From: Phallusia mammillata
Taxonomy: Eukaryota > Chordata > Ascidiacea > Phlebobranchia > Ascidiidae
NCBI GenBank assembly: GCA_003260075.1
Contig: QLIY01000125.1
Coordinates: 120,226-184,225, forward strand
Direction of reading: 5' to 3'
DNA length: 64,000 nucleotides
Shown here: piece by piece, positions 28,501 to 40,486 of the stretch
Position numbering within the stretch: the first letter of the stretch is position 1
Layout: each line of letters begins with the position of its first letter
Notes under the pieces: generated by a model
The model's database searches: none
The model's input: only the letters and a program-made list of their open reading frames with translations
Told to the model about the DNA's origin: nothing
Program-made: the position numbers and the translations under genes

Positions 28501-31500
28501 AAAAGAACAGAACAAGAAGATGACACAATAATATTTTTTACTTTCTGTTTTTATGTACTGAAATTTATTGATATGTGCTTAGTCAGAGATAAGAAAACCC
28601 CCCCCCCCTCGTGCAGTTTCATTTCAACTTGGTATGTACTCTGCAAAATAACAAGATGGTGTTAAATGTTTAAACATACATTAAAAGAACAGAACAAGAA
28701 GATGACACCAAAATATTTGTAACCTTCTGTTTTTTATGCACTGAAATTTATTGATATGTGCTTAGTCAGAGATAAGAAAAGATAGCACATTTATACTGTA
28801 AGCCAGGGGTCGGCAACCTTTGGCATGCATCCGACCAAAACCAAGATCAGCCAGTCACAGTGATGAGTTGGGCCAAAACCAAGATCAGCCATCGCCATAA
28901 ACTTTGAGTTTTTTTACTCCTCCAGACTTTGAAAGTGTCAACTACCTTATTAATGCAATCCTTCTAAAACCTGTCCTTGATCTAAATGTTCATGAAAAAA
29001 CCTGTCTTACAGACTTAAACACATATTTTCAATCATTAAGTGAACTAGAAGGGTGGCTTAGCACATATTGCCCTTGCATATACACTATAACCTATTTTAA
29101 AACATAAATATATTTCCTATGCTTATTTTGTATTGGGTCCCATATTAGCCATNNNNNNNNNNNNNNNNNNNNNNNNNNNNNNNNNNNNNNNNNNNNNNNN
29201 NNNNNNNNNNNNNNNNNNNNNNNNNNNNNNNNNNNNNNNNNNNNNNNNNNNNNNNNNNNNNNNNNNNNNNNNNNNNNNNNNNNNNNNNNNNNNNNNNNNN
29301 NNNNNNNNNNNNNNNNNNNNNNNNNNNNNNNNNNNNNNNNNNNNNNNNNNNNNNNNNNNNNNNNNNNNNNNNNNNNNNNNNNNNNNNNNNNNNNNNNNNN
29401 NNNNNNNNNNNNNNNNNNNNNNNNNNNNNNNNNNNNNNNNNNNNNNNNNNNNNNNNNNNNNNNNNNNNNNNNNNNNNNNNNNNNNNNNNNNNNNNNNNNN
29501 NNNNNNNNNNNNNNNNNNNNNNNNNNNNNNNNNNNNNNNNNNNNNNNNNNNNNNNNNNNNNNNNNNNNNNNNNNNNNNNNNNNNNNNNNNNNNNNNNNNN
29601 NNNNNNNNNNNNNNNNNNNNNNNNNNNNNNNNNNNNNNNNNNNNNNNNNNNNNNNNNNNNNNNNNNNNNNNNNNNNNNNNNNNNNNNNNNNNNNNNNNNN
29701 NNNNNNNNNNNNNNNNNNNNNNNNNNNNNNNNNNNNNNNNNNNNNNNNNNNNNNNNNNNNNNNNNNNNNNNNNNNNNNNNNNNNNNNNNNNNNNNNNNNN
29801 NNNNNNNNNNNNNNNNNNNNNNNNNNNNNNNNNNNNNNNNNNNNNNNNNNNNNNNNNNNNNNNNNNNNNNNNNNNNNNNNNNNNNNNNNNNNNNNNNNNN
29901 NNNNNNNTATATCTACCATCTGTGTAAATTTCAGCCAAATCCATCAAACATTTGATGGAAAAACGAGTCGGACAAACTTTGGGAAGAAAAAAACAAAAAA
30001 CAATTCGAGTAAAATCAATATGTGTCCCCTTCAGGGAAGGGGACCCATAATTATTTTGTAAATAGCCACTTGAGGGCTGTGGGCCAGGTAATTTTGCTCA
30101 CGGGTCGGATCTGGCCACGGCCTGTAGGTTGCCGACCCCTGCTGTAAGCCAATCTGGAAAAAAGTTTACTTTGTGTGTTAAACTCTTTAAATCGCAATTT
30201 CTAATGTTAGAAAGTGTATTTATACCCACAGAGAAACATAGACAAATTCCAATAGTTTAAAGTCTGGAACAGCAAATGGTTGAAGCGCAAAACATTATAC
30301 GATGAGCAGAATTTAATATTTCACCTTAAGACATGAAAGTAGCCGGGATGGAGGTGACCATCTTTTCTCACTCAATCTTAATCGTTCCTCAGCATTTTCC
30401 AATAGGTTTTTCAATTCACGTAATTCCTCCTGTGTTTCGAGCAGACGTGAATAGAGACTTGCATCTGAGTTTAGGGATGAACTAGATCCAGAATGCTTAA
30501 ATCAAAATATGAAAAAAGTTTAATTTTTGATGGAAAAGAGAAAAGATGAACTTACCTCTGTGGTTTTGTCCAATACCTCGGGGGGGGGGTAAAAAGTTTA
30601 ATTTTTGATGGAGGTATAACGGAAAAGAGAAAAGATGAACTTACCTCTGTGGTTTTGTCCAATACCTCTTCGTCATTTGGACTCAGATCCTTCATCCTGA
30701 AAATATTGTTTAGGAAACCACTGTCAAGTAAACATCACAGTCAACAACATGATTCAATTTTGTGATGCATTTGAATTTCACAACAAACTAAATATCCAGT
30801 CAAACATACCCATTAACAGCTTCTTTGATAACTTTAAGATAATAATTTATGTAGACCTTGTTTTTGAATTTGGCTTATTTGATGCAGTTTTTAATAATAA
30901 TAATGTATCAGCCCCCACAATGGCCACTTTACCAATGTTTTTCAGCACTTTCCCTGGGCTTATTTCTTACGACATTACTGCTACAGTATAGTGTTATTGT
31001 GCAAAATACCACTCTTGTTGACCAAAGAAGTTCCCCACCACACCACCCGTTGCTCAAGTTTTACTGCATTTTTAGCATAATAAGCATTTGTAATTAAAAA
31101 GGATTATTATTTTCTATGTGCTCTATAAACTACGGTTGCAACATAGGCTGTATGTTTAGTCACAAATAAAAAAGTACATGTCAACCTACCACACCACATC
31201 ATCCTCTTCATCAAGTTTTAGTAATTCGGGGGGGGGGGAAATAAAAAAGGGTATTATTTTCTATGTGCTCTATAAACTTCTGATTGTAAGTATACTCAAT
31301 GTACAACTATACTAGTCTTGCTAACGGTTGCAACATAGGCTGTATGTTTAGTCACAAATAAAAAAGTACACGTCAACCTACCACACCACATCATCCTCTT
31401 CATCAAGTTTTAGTAATTCCTTTTGCAAGTTATTTAACTTCTCTTGCATTGATGTAACAGCCACCGCAGCGTTTCGCCGCACATGAAATGCGAATATGAT

Positions 31501-34500
31501 TCCACCCAATGCAAGGGCAAGCGAAATTGTCAGCAAAATGTCTTTCAATAAACTTGATCTTGCTGTAAAAGGCATCAAGTTTGTATTTTAGTCAAACAAT
31601 TGAAAGTGCTTTGTAAGCATTGGTTTGCACACACGCTCAGTTAAAGCGACAATAGTCTTACACTGACCAAAATGTTTTCTGGAAATTTATCCTAATAGTA
31701 AATACTAAGTTAAGATGAACATAAATTCATAACTGGGATCAGCCCTGAAGCGTCTATACAGACAAGCATTCAATAGGCCTGGCGTACTGTGATGTGAATA
31801 GTAAATACTAAAACAAAAGTCTAAACAATGCATTTTTTGATCTAGGAAAAAAAGTACTCAAGTGTTTTGGCCGGGCACATTATTACCTTTAACAGTTGAT
31901 GATGACAAAATTTTTGTTAAAAAACACAAACACACGGCTACAAAAAAATTGTGTTAACTGCAAATCATACAGCAATTAAAACAACATGTTTTGTAAGGAA
32001 CAAAATTACATACATAAACACATAAGGATATTAATAGATTAAACACACAGAATCATGCAAAGTGCAGATGTTGAAGTGAAAGTGATAGCAAAGGAATTAA
32101 AGAGCTAGCATATAGAGCTAATACAAATTGTGCTTGTGAAGCAAACATATTTTAGTATCTTTGCTTATCAATCACACAAAGCAGTGCAAAATCCCTATGA
32201 AACATATATTGATTTTGTATGGTCTTTTATCAATTTGTTTTTGGGGTGGAGTAGAGGGGACTTATAATATTGGGAGTCTTACATTTTTAATTAAAGGAAA
32301 GGCTAAAATATCAGCAAAATGTAATAAAGCGTCGCCTTTGCTCTCCAGGAACACGTATAAAATATCCAAAAATCAAATTCAGCAATTAGTGTTGTATTAT
32401 ATACAGCAAACAGAAAGCCACATGGGCACCTAACTTGTGCTTTGCCATGCAACAAAATTACACTACAATTTAAGCAAAACACTCTTACATTTAGGGATGC
32501 CAAACAATACAATTTCTGTGGCCTTGATTTGAATTTTTCGTCTGTGTGACTTTGATACTACGCCTACCTTTTTTATTACACCAAAATCGCTTTCTGTGAA
32601 ACTAGAAAAAAAGTAAGTTTAATCTTGGAAAAGGTTGACAATACAACTAGAAGATCTATTAAAATCTACAAAGCTAGTACAAACTCTAGTATGGTTCAGC
32701 TCCTGAATTTTTTTTGTTGGTGGGTAATTATTAGACCCACATGCTTGATCTTACTGGGGGGGGGGCATCTATTAAAATCTACAAAGCTAGTACAAACTCC
32801 AGTATGGTTCAGCTCCTGAATTTTTTTTTGTTGGTGGGTAATTATTAGACCCACATGCTTGATCTTACTTTGGAATGTTCAAAGCAGAATGTTAATATCC
32901 CTGCATTTTCATGGTTTAGTGATAATATATAACCCAGATTTTGTCCTATTTTTCTCATTCTTTTCTGGAATTTGGGAAAATGAAAAAGTCAGAGAGAAAA
33001 GTTAAGATGAGAAAAAAGTTAAAGAAGAAGAGTGAATGGCAAAAAAATGCTTATCATGCGATTAGGATGCAACTTACAGTGTGTATATCCGCACACAACA
33101 ATGTCCAAGGCTTTCAGCCAAAGTTTAAGGCGGTGTTCTTTACTGCCATCTACCAGTGATAAAACTACCGAACTGTTGCTCGCAAGACTGATAACAAGGA
33201 GAAAGTTATTAGTGCTTTAAACAGGATAAAAAATATCCAGAAATAATCTTGCAAATGCTAATACAGTGCAACTAGGTTTAAAATAGTGAAAAAAAGTTCA
33301 GAGAGAAAATAAAGAAACTAGTTTGCTTTTTGTTGTTGCACATTGTAATTGCAGGCCATAATTTTTTGGGATTGTTCAGTAAAAACTTATTTGTAAAAAG
33401 TCTTTTTAGTGGATGGAAGAAAACATAAATACGTTTTGTTGGCCAAAATTGCACAAAACTGATTTACGCCTTGCATTATCACAAGACTTTAAATAATTAG
33501 ATCATAGAAGGTTTAAAGTCGTTTGAGCACAAAATTATCATTTCTGGCTTGGTATAATTACAAGAAGAATGTTAACTAACACAAAACGAACATTTAGCAA
33601 GCACTAAACCAGTGGATCTAGCTAAACAAAAAAAAATAATGTAGCAGTTGAAGTCCGATACCCATTAAAGTTTCTTATATCCAGCAAGAAAAAAACAAAA
33701 CAATCCTAGGTGATTCAATTTGCATGATTATTATCATCCAAACCGGTTCGAAGTGTTTATGCCAAACCGAAATATTCAGACAATAAAACCTAGTCAAATT
33801 TACACAAAACATTTTGTTTGATGTAAAAAAAGGTTCTAAATTTTTGTAACATTACATATTTACTCAAAAGTTACTTGGTAAACTGACAATGGACAGTAAA
33901 TAGGTCCCTGAACAGCAACATGAATGACACCCAGCTCATGTCAAATATGCCAATGGGATTCAAGATGATCAAAAAACAATGGCAAGCATACCTTGACTCC
34001 AACAAGGAAGTGACATGCAAAGCGTATTGCATGGCCACAAAACAAACTAGGCCTTGCCCCAATCAATGCACAAATGTCTAAAGGGCAAAAGGATGCACAG
34101 CACATAGCTTCAAGTTGCATAGGAAGCCTAAGTTCTTACGACACAATGGCATATTTCCAAACATTTTTGTTTATTTTGTACCATGCATCCTTGTAATTTG
34201 AATGATTATAAGTTTCTTAGCAAAGGCAATTCAATTTCTTAGCAAAGGCAATTTAGCATTTTAGGCAATTAAGCACTGCCTGAGGACTTAGCCAAAAGAA
34301 ACCACCAATAAATATGTTCAACTTACATGGGCATTGCAGCACCAGAAATACCATATTGTTTAAACTTTGTGGCATACTGGGGAAGATCCACATCGTTACT
34401 TAACCAGTCCATCATCTCTGAAACAGTCCAGTTGTGAACTAAAAAATATAATGTTAAAATATTAAATTTGAGTACAACTTTTGTGTTTGTTATTTAAATT

Positions 34501-35928
34501 GTGCAAAACCATTTTTAGTGGTATATTATTATCAATTGTATATTAAAAAATTTAATGCGTCCTAAATTTTAAAATGGCATGTCCTAAATGTAAAATTCAA
34601 GAAACTGCTTACCAAACCTGCCATTAAAATCAATGTTAAAATTGACTACAACATCCAATTCATGAAATGAGGTGTGACATGGTGACACATTGTCAAATAT
34701 ATTAATCATAGAAACATGATTTCCCAATTGGAACAATATTGAAAACATTTCAAGCTTCAAATGGCTAATTGAGTTAATTTCATTTTAATTAGATATCTAT
34801 TAGAAACATAAGTCGCAACAATTATGTTGTATTTGAACAATTTAAATATGTACACCGACAACACAAAAATTTTAAAGATATTAGCGAAAGGAAGATGGAA
34901 ATACAATTAAGATGAAAGATTGTGGCATCAGAATCAATGAACTTTTCCCTTTGGTGTATTGGAATAATTTTGCACAGGCAATTACATTCAACTAAGTAAT
35001 ACTTCACTGTCTATCTGGGAAGCAGTCATGCAGATAATGGAAGTTAATGCTTTAGGGGATTAGGCTTTTAAACATGTGCAGTGTGAATTAAGTGCATAAA
35101 CAGGGTTGCAGGCATGCTTTAAATCAAAATCAATAGTAAAAATTACAACCACATGGCGAATGTATGTTACTCTGTATTGAAATGTCTGAGGATGTTTAAC
35201 AAAGGGCAAAACAATTGACTTTCGAAATAAGATCTGTTGGTATTACAAAATTGGACTTGAGCTAAATGAAAACCGTGTGAAATATTACACATAAATCTGA
35301 TCTTTCCGATGATTAGGTTAAGCTGTATTTGTTTTGTATTTCCAACTTTGCCAGTTGTGTTTGCCCAGAGATTGGCCTGTGTGTGGGCAGACAAGTGACA
35401 AATATTTGCATCTAAAACTTTTCACAAGGGTGTCTGGAATAGCAGGTCTTGGCAAGTTACTCATTGACCAAAGAATAAAACCTTCTAAAAGCTTCAGTTG
35501 AAGAATATGCAATGCGTTTTTTAACATACAACCAAAGACAATCACTGTATTAGATTCCCAGATTAAACATTATACACGAGGTTAAATAGTTTTAAATCAA
35601 GCAACACAAACCCATAAATACAAAACTTAAAATCTTACACATTTAGGTATAAAGAACTAGAAAGTTGGTGTTCCAATATATTTCCATTTTAGAAATGTAT
35701 ATTCTGTTTGCCGATTTACTATACACACTATTTGACTTACTAATATAATTGTTTTTTTACAAGCAAAACAATGGGGTTGTTTATGCAAATTTGTTACACT
35801 TTAAAAATGGTGCGATTATTTTTAGATCCTAATGACAAATTAGTATAAAGCATCAACCCAAACTTTCACGTTTTGGGGGCCTAATGTTAGGAACAAACCA
35901 GCATTACACACAAAAAAAAAAAAAAATA

Positions 35929-35967
<39 letters not shown>

Positions 35968-38900
35968 CTAACATGTTTGTAAATTTGAATAATGTTAAAG
36001 CAATCTTTCTTTACCTAACGTTAGGAACAAACCAGCATTACACACACACAAAAAAACAAATAGGGAAAAAAACAAGTTGCCCGGGCATAAGATTCAAAGA
36101 GGGCCACACAGAGGTAAGGTTATTAATTCAGTTGGTTTGGTCAATAAAACCATGAAACCTTTTATAGGAAGCAATATTGGCTACTTATTAATAGGTGACC
36201 TAGGACAACTTAATTATTGCTTTGATCGTGTTATTGAAGATCTATTTTTAGGTCTAAGGAACAGTTCAAACACAAGATAAAATTGTTGTCAGGCAACTGC
36301 TGCCAAGAATAACAAAACACACACCTGAGGATCTAACCCAAGCATCCCAAAATTCAGCTTCAGTGATTCGTCCATCTTTATCTGTTTCAAATCCAGGTAA
36401 GTTGTTTCCACCAGCATGACCTTTGAACTCACCACGATGAAGGAACTGCAAAATTGAATGTTATGATTTTTAAATGTAGTTTTAAAATACACCAAAATTT
36501 AGTAAAGATATAAATCCAAAAATGGGATCAGCCCTTAATCTTTCATGCAGGCCAGCGATCATGGTACACTCAAATAGAAACTAAGTATTCCAGGCCTACT
36601 GAAGGTATTATACTGACGGTACTTGTGATTCAAGGTTGGACGGGCTGACCACTGAGCTTGTGTAGCTCAATTGGTAGAGCGCAAGTTCTGGAAAGACTCT
36701 GTCATAGGTTTGAATCCCACTGCAGGCGAGATTTTCTACTTGCCATGTGATGAATGCTTGGTGACCGGTTGATTTGGTATAACACCTTCAGTAGGCCTGA
36801 CATACTACGATGTCAAAATTTATTCATACATTTTTATTTTGTCGTCATGTCTCATATTGGATGACTGCACATACATACTGATGGGTGATATTATCTTCAA
36901 GTGACATATTTATCTGTGTCTAATTTGAAGGATTTCCTGGTTGTGTAGCCAGAGTCCTAATAAGGGGTGAAATAAAACAACAGGATTTTGTCCAGTCTTA
37001 ATGCCGTTACTCGAAACAAAATGCAAGTGAAAATAGATCCTGTTTTTAAAATATACTGATACCTAACAAACAAATTTAAAATATATTAAATTCTACATCA
37101 GCCAGCAACAACCTAAAACGCAGAAAATGTGTTACATACATAACAACTACCCAACTAAATCCTGAGCGCTTCATTATAATAGGAAGCAGTGTTCACTATT
37201 AATCACAGTTTCCTGACGGTTTCTATCTAGAATGGCTTTAGAGGTACATTGTATCATGCTGTAAATTGTGTACAATAGACCACAGAATCATTAAACAAAC
37301 TTAACAAACTGGTAAGAAACTAGAAGAGTGGCTTTCTGATATACTTCCATTTTATATATTGGGGGGGGGGTGTACAAACATGAAAAAAAACACTTGACAG
37401 AAAAACAGCATGGACTAAACATAACAAACCAACACACACTTCACAGATAATGTATTGACAACAGTTTTAATGGGAATTTTGCATGGCAGTGTAAAAAAAA
37501 AGTTTTTCTGTCACTCTTTAGTTGTTACAAGCCACTTACCTTAGCCCCTTCACTTAGCGACACATTGCCATCATCGTTTTGATCCAAATCATCATGTAAT
37601 CGTTTCATTGCCCTCCTTGCAACCAGATCAAGTGCTGTGACATCTGTATAAAAAATCCAGGTCACTGTAATAAGCAGTTACAAAGTTGTGGCTGAATTTC
37701 TTCTATTTGGGCATTTACCCAATCAAAAAAACACCACATAAGTGGTAACTGTAATGGTGACAGCACAGCCCACATGGTTTAAAGTTAAAAACTGAATTGC
37801 AGGATTTATTATAGTAGGTGCAATTTTAAATGTTCGTTGTAGTTTGATGGACAAGTCAAGTCTTTACTAATGTACATAAAATTAGAAATGGACTATACAC
37901 CAAGTTAAAGCAATACTGGCTTTTCCATTTACAGCATGAAGTAATCAATTTTTTAGTAACACGTGCATAAATAAAGTGAGCCGATAGTTTTCCAAAATGG
38001 TTGCTTAACATTCTCAAAAAAACTCATAATACTGCTTTTTTCAAATGAAGCAATAAAAGCAGAACCTTCACACAGGCGTGCCCCAACATGTGTCTTTGTA
38101 ATGTGACAGTATTGCGATAGGTGTCAATTTTTTAACTTCCAAATCGAAAAAAACAACAGGAAATCTGAGTCATGGTATAACTATGAAAGACGTCATAGTC
38201 AGCATCCCAGTTTCACTATAAGAGTCGGACAATCTTGCTCACAGTCAGACTTGGACAACTAGATAATTCTAGTTGTCTAATTCCTCAAATTAGAGCAAAT
38301 GGGTGGTAATTAAAATTCCAATACAATCCACAGTTTCCCAAAGACGCTACTTTGTCCAACAGCAACACATGAACGAGTTTTAGCCACCCCTAATGATATA
38401 GTTTAAAACATGCAAGTTTAAATTTTCAATGTACTACTGTTGGTTGGTTTAAAACTAATTCTAGTTCGAATTCAAGTCTAATATTTAGTTTTTGAAAAAG
38501 TGGTAATTTTAATTCTAATCTAGTTTGTAAAAACTGAGATGCTCTAATTTTAATTCTAATATAATTTGAAAAACTGAATAAAAAATCTAGTTATCCAAGT
38601 CTGCTTGCAGTTAAAGCAAAAATATGGTTTTGTGCAATTATGTGTTAATGATGCACACATAAGTAACAATGTGCCAGTTTCAAAAACATTTCTAAAAATG
38701 TTATTGTAAAAAACAATAATACTGACTTGTAAAAGGGGGGGGGGGATGATGCACACATAAGTAACAATGTGCCAGTTTCAAAAACATGCACTTGATTGTA
38801 AGACCAAAACTTCATCTTCCACTTATTTATGAAGAACACAAAACGCCATTTCTAAAAATGTTATTGTAAAAAACAATAATACTGACTTGTAAAATCAATG

Positions 38901-39079
38901 TCTTTGAAATTTAAAACCACATCATATTGACCTTCCGCCAGCACTTGATTAAGTTGTGTGAAAAGTATGCAGAGGACATTTGGGAATTGAACAGCCAGAA
39001 TTGTGATCAAAGCCAGTCGAACTTGGTTGACAGAAATGTTTCGCCGCTTTTTAGCCATATTATTCTGCCTGCAGCACAT
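25563..39079 (-). CDS. STIM: STIM: ER calcium sensor for store-operated calcium entry
   Basis: Single-pass ER membrane protein that senses luminal Ca2+ and opens ORAI channels. Fourteen exons in consistent phase: 38887-39079, 37540-37643, 36325-36445, 34327-34438, 33078-33187, 31382-31562, 30645-30696, 30325-30495, 28383-28463, 28219-28316, 27711-27937, 27546-27605, 26095-26206, 25563-26034. This gives 690 aa from the Met at 39058, or 697 aa from the first in-frame Met at 39079. Numbering from 39058: signal peptide about 1-42; EF loop DQNDDGNVSLSE at 78-89; second EF-like loop ETDKDGRITEAE at 112-123; SAM domain about 134-205 (HNWTVSEMMDWL); TM about 214-232, as in human STIM1; coiled coil 1; CAD/SOAR from about 329, with KRWSELESLC near its end; polybasic tail KKQKRGMWLFKSKKKLK. 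Human STIM1 is 685 aa. Several introns carry assembly duplications. Confidence 0.96.
26494..26606. repeat. Direct duplication joined by a G11 run
   Basis: 51-bp units 26494-26544 and 26556-26606 flank Gs at 26545-26555, with one difference (gcgtac versus gcttac). Confidence 0.85.
26621..26776. repeat. 73-bp direct duplication joined by a G10 run
   Basis: 26621-26693 and 26704-26776 flank Gs at 26694-26703. A single difference was noted (tttttactgg versus tttcactgg). Confidence 0.87.
26948..27353. mobile_element. hAT-type MITE (406 bp) in a STIM intron
   Basis: Ends TAGGGATGGGCC and GGCACATCCCTA; perfect 8-bp target duplication GTTTTCAT at 26940-26947 and 27354-27361. The interior is rich in palindromic ctcggccgagc blocks near both ends and contains a TGACGTCA at 27251-27258. 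No transposase. Confidence 0.93.
28432..28780. repeat. Direct duplication joined by a C11 run; copies part of STIM exon 9
   Basis: 28432-28597 and 28609-28780 flank Cs at 28598-28608. The right copy repeats the 5' part of STIM exon 9 and its acceptor, giving a phantom half exon at about 28609-28640. Confidence 0.88.
28804..30141. mobile_element. hAT-type element interrupted by an assembly gap
   Basis: Perfect inverted ends CAGGGGTCGGCAACCT / AGGTTGCCGACCCCTG; 8-bp target duplication CTGTAAGC at 28796-28803 and 30142-30149. It sits in the STIM intron between exons 8 and 9. A 755-N gap hides the middle, so a transposase cannot be excluded; the visible 580 bp are non-coding. Confidence 0.93.
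29153..29907. other. Assembly gap (755 N)
   Basis: Unsequenced stretch inside the hAT element. ORFs spanning it are meaningless. Confidence 1.
30511..30668. repeat. Direct duplication joined by a G10 run; copies part of STIM exon 7
   Basis: Left unit about 30511-30579 and right unit about 30591-30668 flank Gs at 30580-30589. The left copy repeats the 3' half and donor of STIM exon 7 (30645-30696) without its 5' half. Confidence 0.87.
31096..31418. repeat. Direct duplication joined by a G11 run; copies part of STIM exon 6
   Basis: The left unit 31096-31227 repeats 31243-31418 but lacks an internal stretch of about 45 bp. The Gs are at 31228-31238. The left unit holds a truncated copy of the 3' end and donor of STIM exon 6 (31382-31562). 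Confidence 0.87.
31712..31800. repeat. SINE-family fragment
   Basis: Shares the start (aacataaattcataactggg, then atcagccctgaag) and a taggcctggcgtactgtgatg block with the tRNA-like element at 36525-36820 and with 43721-43800. The tRNA-like middle is absent here. Confidence 0.55.
32650..32870. repeat. Direct duplication joined by a G10 run
   Basis: About 104-bp units ending at 32755 and starting at 32767 flank Gs at 32756-32765, with small differences. Intronic to STIM. Confidence 0.87.
35880..36066. repeat. Duplication around a G39 run
   Basis: cctaatgttaggaacaaacc (continuing to about 35930) recurs as cctaacgttaggaacaaacc at 36015-36066. Between them are 39 Gs (35929-35967) and 47 bp of other sequence. 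It is the longest G run in the window, in a STIM intron. Confidence 0.8.
36525..36820 (+). mobile_element. tRNA-derived SINE-like element
   Basis: A tRNA-like core at about 36655-36730 has an A box (GTAGCTCAATTGGTAGAG) and B box (GGTTTGAATCCC). The acceptor stem pairs only with wobbles, and the T stem and anticodon arm are degenerate, so it is not a functional tRNA. Imperfect inverted repeats (ccaggcctactgaaggtatt at about 36590, and its complement at about 36780) flank the core. Related fragments occur at 31712 and 43721. Intronic to STIM. Confidence 0.65.
37361..37370. repeat. G10 run without an obvious flanking duplication
   Basis: Same length as the other G runs, but I see no clear repeat on either side. 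It is an exception to the pattern, in a STIM intron. Confidence 0.8.
38646..38895. repeat. Direct duplication joined by a G11 run
   Basis: The left unit 38646-38734 is repeated in 38746-38895, where it is split by an extra 64 bp. The Gs are at 38735-38745. It abuts the donor of STIM exon 1 (38887) and duplicates the donor-proximal intron. Confidence 0.86.
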
Positions 39080-40486
39080 TTTATTGACAACAAAAATACT
39101 ACAGGCTACTTCATTTTTAAGTTACATCATTGTCCTTCACAAAAAAATGGTCAGCAATAAATAACTGCACTGATTACCAGTAAATTTCGAATTTTGTTTC
39201 AAAGTTTGCCCTATACAGAAATTGTTATAATTATATGTTCAAGGCTGCCCTATTTATCGCTATATTGAAGTCCGAAACCAATACACAAGTCAAGTTTTTG
39301 CCTAGGACTTATATATGGTTTAAAAAGTCAACAATTGAAAAAGGAAGCATATTTAGTGTAGTGTATAACTGTATGTGTATGTTTATATCAAAACATTTCT
39401 CGTATATGACAGCAGTCATCAGAGGAAAACGTACCCTAAGTCATTAAAAACACAAAATCTGCAAAATCTTCACAGTTTATAAAAACATAAGGACATCAAA
39501 TAGTTTGTTTCACACAACCTCATTAAATCACCAACTCGACATACTAAAATTATAGCAACTAACGTGGCTTTAACTTTCGGAAGTAATACAAAAGTGCATG
39601 ACGTGATAGCACCGGCACCAAGCACAAAACAAAAAAATTGGATTACTGCCAAATCCCCCCTGCATATGTTTAAGTCGTCGTTAAAGCACAACGCAACAGT
39701 ACGTCACTTCATGTAACCAACCCACATAACACGTCACTTTGACGCGACGAGCTCAACAGACCTACACAAGCAAGCACAACAAAATCCGACTCTCTCGGTT
39801 CTCGCGCTCTCTCGTTTCGCCAGCTGATGACAGTCAACAAACTAAATTCACTTCGTTTCGTAATGATCAGGGTTTTCTCCAGTCCACTTTTTCCTCAATC
39901 GTTGTTAATATTTTTATGTGGCACGTCACCGAGGGAATTTTTTGACTATTTTCGAAACTGGTGACGTTTTACAGTTTAAAACTGTTTGGAGAACCTTTTA
40001 TTAGCTTGAGATGAGATGAGCTTACAAAAAGACTGATTTGCATTGAAACATACATAAAACCTTTCGTTTTTTTGCGCTGGTAAACAAACCAAAATAGTCA
40101 TTCACCTTTAGGATTTAAGTAGCAAAAGGACTTAAATTGGTTGTAATTATGTAAATTAAACCTTACAAAAACTGATGTGTAGCTTACATAAAACCACAAG
40201 GCAATAACTAAAACCTGACATGAGCCATATTACTTCGAACAACTGGCAGCACTGCATAATGTAGCCTGTAAGTACAACCACACAGTAGATAATGTTTATC
40301 AGAAGTCATCATAAAATTTACGGTAGCAACATTTTGCAAGAACCAACAGTACATTTGGTATTAAAAGTTAAAATGACGTTAAGCTCTACAAGTTGTGTCT
40401 GGCAATGTTGCACAATAAAGTAGGGCATCTGGAAAACGCAGAAAAACAACACAAAAAATAATGTTTCTTGTTTTTTGGGTGATTCG
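39080..40486. other. Upstream region of STIM / 3' region of the FAM47E-like gene
   Basis: No coding exon supported. Around 39700-39745 there are two acgtcac half-CRE motifs and GC-richer sequence, a plausible STIM promoter zone. AATAAA on the minus strand near 39993-40001 could end the FAM47E-like transcript. A minus-strand ORF at 39470-39691 shows no STIM similarity. Confidence 0.4.

Noticed and set aside
29092-29947. Long ORFs of about 270 codons
   Set aside because: They are translations of the N gap.
35929-35967. G-quadruplex regulatory element
   Set aside because: A 39-G run could fold, but the pattern shared with the other G runs points to an assembly artefact.
36655-36731. Functional tRNA gene
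   Set aside because: A and B boxes are present, but the T stem has mismatches and the anticodon arm does not fold. A tRNA-derived repeat fits better.
39470-39691. Possible upstream coding exon of STIM
   Set aside because: The 73-aa ORF has no STIM similarity, and exon 1 at 38887-39079 already provides a start and signal peptide.
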